DNA from: Porphyromonadaceae bacterium UBA7555 | GTDB lineage: Bacteria; Bacteroidota; Bacteroidia; Bacteroidales; Muribaculaceae | Assembly: GCA_002478045.1 (NCBI GenBank) | Contig: DLLT01000060.1 | Location: forward strand, 7,336-33,345 | Length of the DNA: 26,010 nucleotides | Direction: 5' to 3' | Shown here: positions 7,720 through 15,339 of the stretch, piece by piece | How positions within the stretch are numbered: position 1 is the first letter of the stretch | How the letters are laid out: every line of letters begins with the position of its first letter | Translations under genes and position numbers: made by a program | Notes under the pieces: model-generated | What the model saw: the letters and a program-made list of their open reading frames with translations, nothing else | What the model was told of the DNA's origin: nothing | Databases searched by the model: none

Positions 7720-7750
7720 CAAAGTTACGCATTATCTGCCATACGGCCAA
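7720..7750 (-). promoter_or_regulatory. Predicted promoter of the ECF sigma operon
   Basis: On the minus strand TAACTTTG (7727 to 7720) is preceded by TTGG (7750 to 7747) with a 19-nt spacer. The -7 is a full consensus match and the -33 is one base off TTTG. Confidence 0.55.
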
Positions 7751-7810
7751 GCCGTGAGGCTGCTTTAACGTATTTTTTTGCGCTTTCGGGCTGTTGTTTG
7801 ATTTGCGTTT

Positions 7811-7841
7811 TTTGCTGTAAAGGAAAATATTCGTACCTTTG
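7811..7841 (+). promoter_or_regulatory. Predicted promoter of the small-lipoprotein cluster
   Basis: TTTG (7811-7814) and TACCTTTG (7834-7841) with a 19-nt spacer match the Bacteroidetes consensus. Transcription would start near 7848, giving a leader of about 80 nt before ATG 7928. Confidence 0.65.
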
Positions 7842-7927
7842 TCATATCGCGTACGCCATTAGCTTAACGTTATGTGCTTTGCCGTATGCGACAAAACATA
7901 ATATTTAACCATAAAACCCAAGACAAG

Positions 7928-8371
7928 ATGAAACAGCTCTTTTTAATTCTCAGCGTCTTTGTGCTCGCATTCGGTATGACCTCGTGTGGCGCAGGCTATG
8001 ACCTTGACAAGTGCAAAGCTTTGCAGGAAAAAGTAGATAACGGTGATGAACTGACTCAGGACGATTATGCCGAGATGATATCGCAGGCTCGAGGCCTTAA
8101 TGCTTTCTTGGATACTCGTGTATCCAAAATGGAGAATATGGACCTTGCCGAAATTACCGAATTTATTCAGGAATCCGCCAAGATGGAGGAGGGTAAGCTT
8201 GCCTTGACTTTCGACAATGCGTTGAAGAGTGCCGCAGCTATGGACGAACTCAATGAGGATAATATGAAAGCCTATAAGGAATACGAGTCCGAATTGGATA
8301 AGTACAAAGAACACGGCATAGAAGTGGGCAAGAAATTGTCCGAGAAAGCTCTCGGTGCTTTGGCCGAATAA
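7928..8371 (+). CDS. Small lipoprotein, first of a tandem family
   Basis: 147 residues. I chose ATG 7928 over upstream starts because it gives a clean lipoprotein signal: MKQLFLILSVFVLAFGMTSC with the lipid-modified Cys at 20. The mature part is acidic and predicted helical. The pattern YDLDKCKALQEKV, then DELTQDDYAEMISQARGL, then a helical tail is shared with the next gene and, more weakly, with those at 9531 and perhaps 8956. A second cysteine near residue 28 is conserved across the group. I do not recognise the family. It is divergent from an ECF sigma operon and has its own predicted promoter. Anchoring in the inner leaflet of the outer membrane is the default inference; no acidic surface-export signal follows the Cys. 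Confidence 0.85.
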   Translation: MKQLFLILSVFVLAFGMTSCGAGYDLDKCKALQEKVDNGDELTQDDYAEMISQARGLNAFLDTRVSKMENMDLAEITEFIQESAKMEEGKLALTFDNALKSAAAMDELNEDNMKAYKEYESELDKYKEHGIEVGKKLSEKALGALAE

Positions 8372-8425
8372 TACAGCCATTTAATTTAGAAGCAAAACAG
8401 AATAACCTCCAAACACAACGTTAAG

Positions 8426-8866
8426 ATGAAACAACTCTTTTTAATTCTCAGTGTCTTTGTGCTTACCCTCGGACTGACCTCCTGTGGTGGCTACGATCTG
8501 AAGAAATGCGAACAGCTGCAAGAGAAAATCCAAGGCGGTGATGAACTGACTCAGGACGATTATGCCGAGATGATATCGCAGGCTCAGGCTCTCAACGTAT
8601 ACCTCTGCGGAATCGCTGACAAGATGGCCGATGTTAAAGATGGTGATGATTTCCGGAAACTCAGCGAAGAAAGCAATGAACAAGGCAACTTTTATCAGAA
8701 GTTCATCAATAAGCTCGAAAGCGCCAATGCTATGGACGAATTCGAAGACGCCAATGTCGATGCCTACAAAGAACTGACGAAGGCCAACGATGAGCTCAAC
8801 GAGAAACTCGCCAAGGCTTTCGAAGCAGCCTTCAAAGCCGGTGGAGCAGCTGCTTTAGGCCAATAA
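8426..8866 (+). CDS. Small lipoprotein, paralogue of the preceding gene
   Basis: 146 residues, with lipoprotein signal MKQLFLILSVFVLTLGLTSC (Cys at 20). The signal peptide and the segment DELTQDDYAEMISQAQ are almost the same as in the gene at 7928, down to a 50-bp stretch of identical DNA (8536-8585 versus 8041-8090). The C-terminal half is diverged, more alanine- and lysine-rich, ending in AAFKAGGAAALGQ. The gap to its neighbour is 54 bp and both lie in the same direction, so cotranscription is likely. It is all-helical by composition. Function unknown. Confidence 0.85.
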   Translation: MKQLFLILSVFVLTLGLTSCGGYDLKKCEQLQEKIQGGDELTQDDYAEMISQAQALNVYLCGIADKMADVKDGDDFRKLSEESNEQGNFYQKFINKLESANAMDEFEDANVDAYKELTKANDELNEKLAKAFEAAFKAGGAAALGQ

Positions 8867-8889
8867 TCAGTAGTTAAAATGCAGTAAAA

Positions 8890-8923
8890 GCCACGCGTAT
8901 GCCCGTAACGGTGTATGCGTGGC
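8890..8923. promoter_or_regulatory. Hairpin between lipoprotein genes two and three
   Basis: GCCACGCGTATGCC (8890-8903) pairs with GGTGTATGCGTGGC (8910-8923) using three G-U pairs, loop CGTAAC. There is no U tract downstream on the plus strand, so it may be a weak terminator, a processing site or an mRNA 3'-end stabiliser within the cluster. Confidence 0.45.
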
Positions 8924-8955
8924 CTATATATCAAAACAAGTTAAGATAATAAAGT

Positions 8956-9486
8956 ATGATGATTTTTGCCGGACTTCGCCATTGGTTGGCAGTGATTGTA
9001 GGCATATTGATGATGATTCTTGCCGCGTGCGGCTCGGGCAAGGGTGATAAGGCTCGGGACACGGACAGCACCGTCACGGTTCAGAATATGATCAACCTCG
9101 GCGAAGCGTATGACAGCGTGGAATGTCAGCGCCTCCTCGATTTGAATTATGATATCCAAAAAAAGGACATCGAAAGCCTTGTGACACAATGTGAAGCGTT
9201 GATCTCGCCGTTGATCAAATCGCTGTACAACGTACAGCAAATGCCCCAAAAGGATGGCAAGTCCGCCATAGATGCGTTCCACAAGATACGTTCGTCCAAA
9301 CCGATGATGTATGCCACTCAGTTGGCAGGCTTCCTGTATCTGGCCGAGAGTCTTGAGAATATCCCCGATGATTTGCGCCAACGCGCACGCAGTCAGTTCG
9401 ATTTGTCCTCCGAACTGCAATCCGCGCTTAATGAGACTATGTCTGCGCAGTCAAATTTTGACCCCGGAGAGGATGATGAGCATTGA
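8956..9486 (+). CDS. Small lipoprotein, divergent member of the cluster
   Basis: 176 residues beginning ATGATG, so the start could be 8956 or 8959. The N terminus has an arginine-histidine-containing n-region, a hydrophobic core and the lipobox ILAAC with Cys at 25. The mature protein is helical and charged, with AYDSVECQRLLDL echoing the YDxxxCxxL element of its upstream neighbours. The remainder (ALISPLIKSLYNVQQ, FLYLAESLENIPDDLRQRARSQF) has no clear similarity to them, so membership of the same family is tentative. It is preceded by a hairpin and followed after 44 bp by a fourth small secreted protein. I do not recognise a function. Confidence 0.78.
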   Translation: MMIFAGLRHWLAVIVGILMMILAACGSGKGDKARDTDSTVTVQNMINLGEAYDSVECQRLLDLNYDIQKKDIESLVTQCEALISPLIKSLYNVQQMPQKDGKSAIDAFHKIRSSKPMMYATQLAGFLYLAESLENIPDDLRQRARSQFDLSSELQSALNETMSAQSNFDPGEDDEH

Positions 9487-9530
9487 AGCAAGCACCCGTA
9501 AAGGTTCGTAATACGTAATTGCTCGAAAAT

Positions 9531-9950
9531 ATGAAGCGAATACTTCTGATACTGAGTGTTGTATTGATTTCGTGCGGCATAATGTCGGCTCAGCAGGTCT
9601 ATAGTCCGAATGAGTGCAAGACTTTATATAAAAAGATCAAGAAGCATAGGCAAGAGAAAACCTCGGAAGACTATGCAGCCATAATCTCTAATGCACGCGG
9701 CTTGACAGCCTTCTTAGACTACAAAGTGGGCGAGATGCTGCAAGCCGGCCCCGAGAAATACGAGCAGATGTTCCTCGAAGTGGCTGCAACAGACGAGTTT
9801 AAATACTTGAATACCTTTATCTCGTACCTGCGCAGCCTCAACCGCCTGGGCAAGCTCCAGGGCGCAAACGTGGCGGCGTATAACGAGCTGATGGACGAGT
9901 ACGACAAGATGGAGCAGCGCGGCAAGCCGATTTCGGAAGTACTGCGATAG
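9531..9950 (+). CDS. Small secreted protein, fourth member of the cluster
   Basis: 139 residues from ATG 9531; a TTG at 9519 would add four residues but spoil the signal peptide. The N terminus (MKRILLILSVVLISCGIMSAQQ) resembles the lipoprotein signals upstream. The Cys sits early (LISC, residue 14) with MSA-QQ after it, so either lipoprotein or ordinary signal-peptidase cleavage is possible. The core YSPNECKTLYKKI and SEDYAAIISNARGLTAFLDYKVGEM aligns well with YDLDKCKALQEKV and QDDYAEMISQARGLNAFLDTRVSKM in the gene at 7928, making it a clear paralogue. It is followed by a hairpin that may end the cluster. Confidence 0.83.
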   Translation: MKRILLILSVVLISCGIMSAQQVYSPNECKTLYKKIKKHRQEKTSEDYAAIISNARGLTAFLDYKVGEMLQAGPEKYEQMFLEVAATDEFKYLNTFISYLRSLNRLGKLQGANVAAYNELMDEYDKMEQRGKPISEVLR

Positions 9951-9973
9951 CCCCGTATCTGCATAAATACACA

Positions 9974-10009
9974 AATAGCCGCTGTCACCGTTTCCGGTCA
10001 GCGGCTATT
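9974..10009. terminator. Bidirectional hairpin between convergent genes
   Basis: AATAGCCGCTG (9974-9984) and CAGCGGCTATT (9999-10009) form a perfect 11-bp stem, with an inner ACCG/CGGT pair. The plus side has TGGCGTATTTTTG after it and the minus side TTTGTGTATTT. Its position between two convergent stop codons supports termination for both, though neither U tract is immediate. Confidence 0.65.
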
Positions 10010-10030
10010 GGCGTATTTTTGTCGAGGCAT

Positions 10031-11638
10031 TTACTCTCTGTGGGCGAGAACGGCTATGGTGCGAGTGTCGCACGAGCGGGAGGTGAGGGTGTCGAGGACG
10101 ATGTAGTCCGGACGGTTGTCCACTGCCTGCGGGTCGGTGACTACGTATGCATCGTGTGGCACGGCATCGAGGTTCGTAGCATGGTTCATGCGGTCGTTAA
10201 GATAGTAATTGATAGTGTAATAGCGCAGCAGCGAGTCGCCGGTGATGACACCGTACAGCAGCGCTTCTTTCGGCACTTGCCGGGCAACGGCTTCGGCGGC
10301 CGGGCGGTCGCTCTTGGGATTGAGCAGCATCGGGGCGAATGTCGATGCGTAGCTCAGAAACAGTAGGTATGCAATGACGACTGCCCCGGCGGCGGCGTTA
10401 GCTTCGCGGCTGCGCGTGACCAGCCACCATACCCCGGCAATGACCGGCAAGAATGTCATGATGTACTGCCACCACGTCGGCGTGTATATGCGCAGATGGC
10501 CCAAAGATATGTGCGAAAGTATGGTCAAGGCGATGGGTGCGATGATAGCGAGCAATGCAAGCACGCGGGTGAATATGCGCATAAATTTGGCGGTGCGGCA
10601 CTGCCACAGCAGCCACGACAGACCCATTGCGATAAACGGGTACATCGGCAGCAGATAGACACTGCGTTTGCTTGACGGGATGCAGTAGAAGATGAGGACA
10701 GTCAGCGCGACTGTCCACGCCATCTTCGTAAGGTTTGGCTTGCTGTCGCGGTTGCGCCACGCTGAGGCTGTGGCCGTGCGCACGCGGCGCAAACATAGCG
10801 CCATAAGCGCCGGGATGGTCCACGGTAGCACGCCCCACAGCAGCGTTACGAAATTGTACCACCACGGGTTGACATGGCTGTCGTAGGACATAGTGCCGGT
10901 AAGTCGTCCGATATTTTCTTCCAAGGCAAGACGTACAAACTCATCGCCTCCGCGCAGGTACGCAGCGTAATACCATAGTGCCGGCAGCAGTAGCGAGGCC
11001 ACCAGCAGCCCCAGCATTACGGCCGCCGTGCGCAGGACGTTGTCGCGGCACAGCATGCGGTAGATGCCCATGGCCAGCAGCGGAAGCAGTGCGCCCACCG
11101 GGCCTTTGGTAAATACGCCGCCGCTGAGCAGCAGTATCGCAGCTAAGGCATAGCCCCACCATCGCCGCCCGCCGCTCTCGTACATCAGATAGATGCTGTA
11201 GCAGGCACCCACGATGCACGCCGTCAGCACCATGTCTACGCGGCAGGCTATGGAGGCACGGAACAGCTCGAAAGACGTCAGTGTCAGGCCGAAGGTCATC
11301 CATGCACGGTCGCGCCCGATGCGTGGGGCCATAACTTTCCATCCGAATATTACGAGGAATATCGCGCTTAGAGCTGAGGGCAGACGCGCCGTCCAGGTGC
11401 TGACAACGCCGCCGTTAAAGATTTCCGAGAATAGGGCTATGAGCCAGGCCAGCAGAGGCGGTTTGTACGGGATGTCACCGCCGCAGGACGTCGGCAGTAT
11501 CCAGTCGCCGCTGTTGAGCATCGAAACGGCCACGATGGCCTCTCGCGGCTCGCCCTTGCTGTTGAACCAGGGCAACCCGAGCCATGGGAGCAATAGCACT
11601 CCCGCGATTATGATCAGTATGATTGTATTACGTTTCAT
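10031..11638 (-). CDS. ArnT/GT39-like integral-membrane glycosyltransferase
   Basis: 535 residues with a highly hydrophobic profile of about a dozen membrane segments. It has the GT-C (PMT_2/ArnT-like) signatures in order: FNSKGEPREAIVAVSML (about 25-41, with the acidic pair in the first periplasmic loop), GGDIPYKPPLLAWLIALF (about 53-70), TWTARLPSALSAI, then VFTKGPVGALLPLLA (about 173-187). Such enzymes transfer a sugar from a polyprenyl-phosphate donor to a lipid or protein acceptor on the periplasmic side. Donor and acceptor cannot be told here; lipid A modification is one possibility. It lies 65 bp downstream of the TonB-dependent receptor with no terminator between, so cotranscription is plausible. 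Confidence 0.88.
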   Translation of the reverse strand: MKRNTIILIIIAGVLLLPWLGLPWFNSKGEPREAIVAVSMLNSGDWILPTSCGGDIPYKPPLLAWLIALFSEIFNGGVVSTWTARLPSALSAIFLVIFGWKVMAPRIGRDRAWMTFGLTLTSFELFRASIACRVDMVLTACIVGACYSIYLMYESGGRRWWGYALAAILLLSGGVFTKGPVGALLPLLAMGIYRMLCRDNVLRTAAVMLGLLVASLLLPALWYYAAYLRGGDEFVRLALEENIGRLTGTMSYDSHVNPWWYNFVTLLWGVLPWTIPALMALCLRRVRTATASAWRNRDSKPNLTKMAWTVALTVLIFYCIPSSKRSVYLLPMYPFIAMGLSWLLWQCRTAKFMRIFTRVLALLAIIAPIALTILSHISLGHLRIYTPTWWQYIMTFLPVIAGVWWLVTRSREANAAAGAVVIAYLLFLSYASTFAPMLLNPKSDRPAAEAVARQVPKEALLYGVITGDSLLRYYTINYYLNDRMNHATNLDAVPHDAYVVTDPQAVDNRPDYIVLDTLTSRSCDTRTIAVLAHRE

Positions 11639-11703
11639 ATTCGGTGTCTATGGAATTGATTTTCGGCGAAATTTTGCGCTTGAAGATGATGACGGCAAAT
11701 TGA

Positions 11704-13974
11704 CTATTCGTCCGAACCAATATTTACTGAGATACTTACGCCGATGCTCCAAGGATTGGCCTGCTGGTAGAAGGCATGGCCTATGCTGACAAAGAAGAAG
11801 GTATTGTATCGTGTATCTGTGATATTTTCGGCGAAAAGTCGTAGACTGCCAAGGCGATGTTGCAAGGTGACGGCGGCATCAAGTGTGGCATAGAAAGGCT
11901 GTTCCATAGTGTTGGCATCGTCCCAGTATATGCGGCCGGCCGCGTGTACGGCAACGTCTACCATAGGGGTGATGCCGGCAAAAGTCCAAGGCAGGACGTA
12001 GTGCGCTCCTCCAAACAGGGTGTGCCGCGGCGCGTAGGGCAGCTTATTGCCCTCCATATTGGCTATGCCGTTATGGTATTTGGTGAAGCGAGCGTCCGTG
12101 TATCCGTACGAAGCACGAAGAGTCAAAGCCTGAGTGGGACGGAAGGCAACGGAGGCCTCGAGCCCGATGCTACGCGTACGTCCGGCGTTGGTCATAGCGC
12201 GTCCCGTGGTGTTGCCGTGCGGAAATATCGTGAGTTGCTGGTCGCGGCAGGCCATCCAATAGCCGAGAACTTCGGCGCTGAAACGTTTGTCGCTGCTTTC
12301 GAAGCCCGTTCCGAATTCGTATGTCCAGTTGCGTTCGGGACGGTAGGTGAGCATGGCGTCGATATCATACTCGGCTTGCATACCCATCTGCTCCATCATT
12401 TGCTGTTGAAGAATGTCGCTGAACATCTGAGTATTGTATCCGCCGGCTTTGTATCCGCGAGCCACCGAACCAAAGATGCGCCAGCGGCTGTCCGGTGCGT
12501 AATTGATAAATACTTGCGGCAGCAACTCGTTGAAAGTCTGGTGCAACGAACCGTTATTGTCTATCGTTATGGGTCGTGTTTGCAGCGGGATTTGTGCTCC
12601 TGTGGGCAGTGTGCGATACATTGTCACCGATGTATTGACCGCTCCGATGTAGTCCATACTGACGCGCTCAATGTCCCATCGAAGTCCGCCGCGCAGTGTC
12701 CAGTGTCCGAGGTGCAAAGTGCTTGTATGATAAACCGAGAAGCCTCCGTCCGTGATGTCAAAATTGCTGCCTAACAGCATTTGCTCCTCGTCCCAGCGCA
12801 ATTGCATACCCGGCGGCAGCGACTTGTTGGCGTTGTCCAATATCAGGCGTTCGATCCCCTCCTGCTTGAAAATTACCGGAGCGTCTGTGTGTGCCTTCTT
12901 GGCAAATCCGAAGACTCCGAGCAGCCAATCGTAAGACTTGCGAGTGCCTTTGGCAAAAATATCCTGGGTGAAAGCCCATTCGTGCCGCTTTTGGCGCAGG
13001 GTGAAGTAATCGGCGCGCGTGAAGTCCTGATCCATAATCATATCATCGTTCAGATACTGCACCGAGGTCTGCGATGTAGCCACCATGCGATTGCCGGTAA
13101 AAGATACCGACAGCCCGTCGGCAAAACCGCTGCGGCGATACGATGCCGGGTCGTTGTAATCTATGCGTCCCGTGGCGGCCGAGGCGTATGGATAGCCGTG
13201 CTGTTTGACATATCCGTAAGTCGCGGTATTGGCCAGACTCCAGCGACCTCCGGGATGCCACGACAATTTCCATCGGGCGTTGGCTTGACGCTCGCGTCCG
13301 CAGTGGCTGTTGTCGTAATCGTTACGGTAAAATCCGTCTGTCATCGAGCCGTATGCCGTCATCGAGGTGGCTACTTTCGAGCCGAGACGTCCGTACCATC
13401 CTGCATTGAGGCGTGCGGTGTTGGCGCGAGCATACGAGGCGCCTAATTGCCATCCGCGGCGACTCCACGGCGAGGGCGTGAAGATGTTGATTTGTCCGCC
13501 TATGGCGTTGCGCCCGCTCAGTACCGACCGTGTGCCGCGCAGCACCTCGATGCGGTCGATGTCCGGTATATCGAAGTCGTAATTGTCCTTATTGAGGTAT
13601 GGGATGCCGTCCACGTTGAGACTTACTACCGGCTGGTCGATGCGTGCACCCATACCTCGGACATATATCGAGGAGGTCATGCGCGATCCGTAGGCCGGTA
13701 TAAAGAAGTTGGGGGCGACATCGCTGATGTCGCGTATGGCCGAGATGTCAAGAGCCTTGACTGCCTCGGCATCGAGACGTGTAGCCGGCTCAATTTGGCT
13801 GTTGGGCAATTGCTTGACGCCCACCACTTCGACATCGCGCAGGTATCCCACCACGGGATTGGCGATGCTGTCCGAGACTCTCTCTGTCTGTGTGGCCGCG
13901 GGCGCGGCCATAGTATCAATAGTGCCGGCCATCACGGCGGCAACGATTAGAGTATGATGTGTGCTAAAAGTCAT
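11704..13974 (-). CDS. TonB-dependent outer-membrane receptor
   Basis: 756 residues. The N terminus acts as a signal peptide (about 1-23) and DVEVVGV (47-53) is a candidate TonB box. The plug domain (about 55-165) carries SIYVRGMGARIDQPVVSLNV, VDGIPYLNK and RIEVLRGTRSVLSGRNAIGG. The rest is a beta-barrel with alternating aromatic strands, including RIFGSVARGYKAGGYNTQMF, and ends in a strand (WSIGVSISVNI). It lacks the N-terminal carboxypeptidase-like domain and the length (about 1000) of SusC proteins, and no SusD neighbour is present, so it belongs to the siderophore/cofactor-type receptors. The substrate is unknown. It has its own -7 box (TACCTTTG) and is followed by the glycosyltransferase gene. 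Confidence 0.95.
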   Translation of the reverse strand: MTFSTHHTLIVAAVMAGTIDTMAAPAATQTERVSDSIANPVVGYLRDVEVVGVKQLPNSQIEPATRLDAEAVKALDISAIRDISDVAPNFFIPAYGSRMTSSIYVRGMGARIDQPVVSLNVDGIPYLNKDNYDFDIPDIDRIEVLRGTRSVLSGRNAIGGQINIFTPSPWSRRGWQLGASYARANTARLNAGWYGRLGSKVATSMTAYGSMTDGFYRNDYDNSHCGRERQANARWKLSWHPGGRWSLANTATYGYVKQHGYPYASAATGRIDYNDPASYRRSGFADGLSVSFTGNRMVATSQTSVQYLNDDMIMDQDFTRADYFTLRQKRHEWAFTQDIFAKGTRKSYDWLLGVFGFAKKAHTDAPVIFKQEGIERLILDNANKSLPPGMQLRWDEEQMLLGSNFDITDGGFSVYHTSTLHLGHWTLRGGLRWDIERVSMDYIGAVNTSVTMYRTLPTGAQIPLQTRPITIDNNGSLHQTFNELLPQVFINYAPDSRWRIFGSVARGYKAGGYNTQMFSDILQQQMMEQMGMQAEYDIDAMLTYRPERNWTYEFGTGFESSDKRFSAEVLGYWMACRDQQLTIFPHGNTTGRAMTNAGRTRSIGLEASVAFRPTQALTLRASYGYTDARFTKYHNGIANMEGNKLPYAPRHTLFGGAHYVLPWTFAGITPMVDVAVHAAGRIYWDDANTMEQPFYATLDAAVTLQHRLGSLRLFAENITDTRYNTFFFVSIGHAFYQQANPWSIGVSISVNIGSDE

Positions 13975-14005
13975 TTGTAGTCAAATGTATTGGCTTATTC
14001 GACTG

Positions 14006-14013
14006 CAAAGGTA
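14006..14013 (-). promoter_or_regulatory. Predicted -7 box for the TonB-dependent receptor
   Basis: The minus strand reads TACCTTTG about 35 nt before the ATG, a full TAnnTTTG match. No convincing -33 TTTG is visible. Confidence 0.5.
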
Positions 14014-14088
14014 CGATTTTTGCGCCATATAGTTTCTATGAATGTACATCCTAAATATAGGGTAAATGATACAGGTATATGATAAATA

Positions 14089-14126
14089 CGTGCGGCCGGG
14101 CGACATTTGCGTCGCCCGGCCGCACG
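14089..14126 (-). terminator. Very stable 16-bp GC hairpin downstream of mscS
   Basis: The arm 14089-14104 (CGTGCGGCCGGGCGAC) and the arm 14111-14126 are perfect reverse complements around ATTTGC. The minus-strand side continues into AU-rich TATTTATCAT without a clean U run. It sits 25 bp past the mscS stop and upstream of the receptor promoter, so termination or 3'-end protection of the mscS transcript is likely. Confidence 0.65.
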
Positions 14127-14150
14127 CGTATTGGTAAATACCCGGCTCTA

Positions 14151-15245
14151 CTAATGCGTAAGGTGTACGTCCAGTTGCGGGAAGGGGAAGTGCACACCGG
14201 CAGCAGGCAGCTCGGTGTAAAGACGCTCGTACATATCGTAATACAGCGGCCAATAATGCTCGCTGCGGGTCCATGCGCGAGCCTTGAGTGTCACCGAGGA
14301 GGCGTCAAGGCCTTCGACGGTGACTGTCGGCGAACGGTCGATGCGTGCGGTACCCAGCGCTTCGGTAGGCGTTGGGATGTCTTGGTTTATCTGCTCGACG
14401 TGACGGCGCACACGGCGGTGGAACATACGCCATAGGCGTCCATGTTTCTTTTCTTCGACTACTGTCTCGTTCTCGGCTTTAGCTTCGGCAACAGCTTGCT
14501 GTTGAGCCTCATAGCGTGCGCGGTCGTCTTCAACATATTTGGTGACTATACGGTTGTCCGAAGCAAATATCGAGAGTATGGCACGGCGGGCGTTGGCCAC
14601 GTCATCGCCGTAAGCGATGGATACGTCCCACTCGACGCGGCGGTAGTCCTGACGCGACCAGTTGTTGACGCTGCCGGTGGACAGTCCGCCGTTGGGGATG
14701 ATGATGGTCTTATTGTCGTATGTGCAGATGATTGTATGGAATATCTGGATTTCGCGCACATATCCGGCGAAGCCCTGAGCTTCGATGTAATCGCCGACCT
14801 TGTAGGGCTTTAGTAGCAGTATGAGCACGCCGCCGGCAAAGTTCTGGAGCGTGCCGCTCAGCGCCATACCTATGGCGACGCCGGCCGAGGCAAAGAGCGC
14901 AATAAAGGACGAAGTCTCGATGCCCAGTATGCCGATTACGATGACTATGAGCAGGAAGTAGAGCACGATTTTGACCATGCTCAGGATGAACGTGGCCAAC
15001 GATCGGTCAACCTTGCGCCGCGTCATCACTGCCGATGCTACGCGGTACAGGCGCTTGATGATGAGCTTGCCTATATAGAATACAATCAGGGCGGTCACCA
15101 GGTCTATGGTGAAGTGCACGGCAGAAGTCATCAAATTGTTGATAAGATCGTCAACCGGCAGTGACTGTACGTGTTTTATTTCCTCCTTGATGGAAGGAAT
15201 GCTGTCGGGCAGCAGATTGAGTGGCGTTTGCAATAGTGGAAACAT
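14151..15245 (-). CDS. MscS-family mechanosensitive ion channel with a charged cytoplasmic insertion
   Basis: 364 residues. Transmembrane segments lie at about 40-60, 85-107 and 112-146. The third holds the pore helix GVAIGMALSGTLQNFAGGVLI, followed by LKPYKVGDYIEAQGFAGYV and IIIPNGGLSTGSVNNWS of the MscS beta domain. The alpha/beta vestibule (about 200-236 and 304-364) includes VEGLDASSVTLKARAW and the end FPFPQLDVHL. Compared with E. coli MscS (286 residues), about 65 extra residues at 237-303, rich in Glu, Lys, Arg and Gln, interrupt the vestibule domain; they may form a coiled coil. The gene would release osmolytes on hypo-osmotic shock. It is the last of a likely cstA-phosphatase-peptidase-mscS run. 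Two 20-bp direct repeats lie just upstream of its start. Confidence 0.93.
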   Translation of the reverse strand: MFPLLQTPLNLLPDSIPSIKEEIKHVQSLPVDDLINNLMTSAVHFTIDLVTALIVFYIGKLIIKRLYRVASAVMTRRKVDRSLATFILSMVKIVLYFLLIVIVIGILGIETSSFIALFASAGVAIGMALSGTLQNFAGGVLILLLKPYKVGDYIEAQGFAGYVREIQIFHTIICTYDNKTIIIPNGGLSTGSVNNWSRQDYRRVEWDVSIAYGDDVANARRAILSIFASDNRIVTKYVEDDRARYEAQQQAVAEAKAENETVVEEKKHGRLWRMFHRRVRRHVEQINQDIPTPTEALGTARIDRSPTVTVEGLDASSVTLKARAWTRSEHYWPLYYDMYERLYTELPAAGVHFPFPQLDVHLTH

Positions 15246-15247
15246 AT

Positions 15248-15289
15248 TCTAAGTCTGTCTGTGGTTGTTTCTAAGTCTGTCTGTGGTTG
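15248..15289. repeat. Tandem 20-bp direct repeat at the mscS start
   Basis: TCTAAGTCTGTCTGTGGTTG occurs at 15248-15267 and again at 15270-15289, a 22-bp period. The first copy is 2 nt from the mscS ATG, so the repeats occupy the translation initiation region. Confidence 0.9.
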
Positions 15290-15339
15290 CGGCTTGGCGT
15301 CCATGATTTCGCGGCATTATTGCCGTGAACCGGGCCTCG

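Noticed and set aside
7874..7927. Upstream start for the first small lipoprotein.
   Set aside because: It would put 18 polar residues before the lipoprotein signal peptide and destroy its function.
11857..12774. 305-codon plus-strand open frame.
   Set aside because: Antisense to the TonB-dependent receptor; composition is typical of a shadow.
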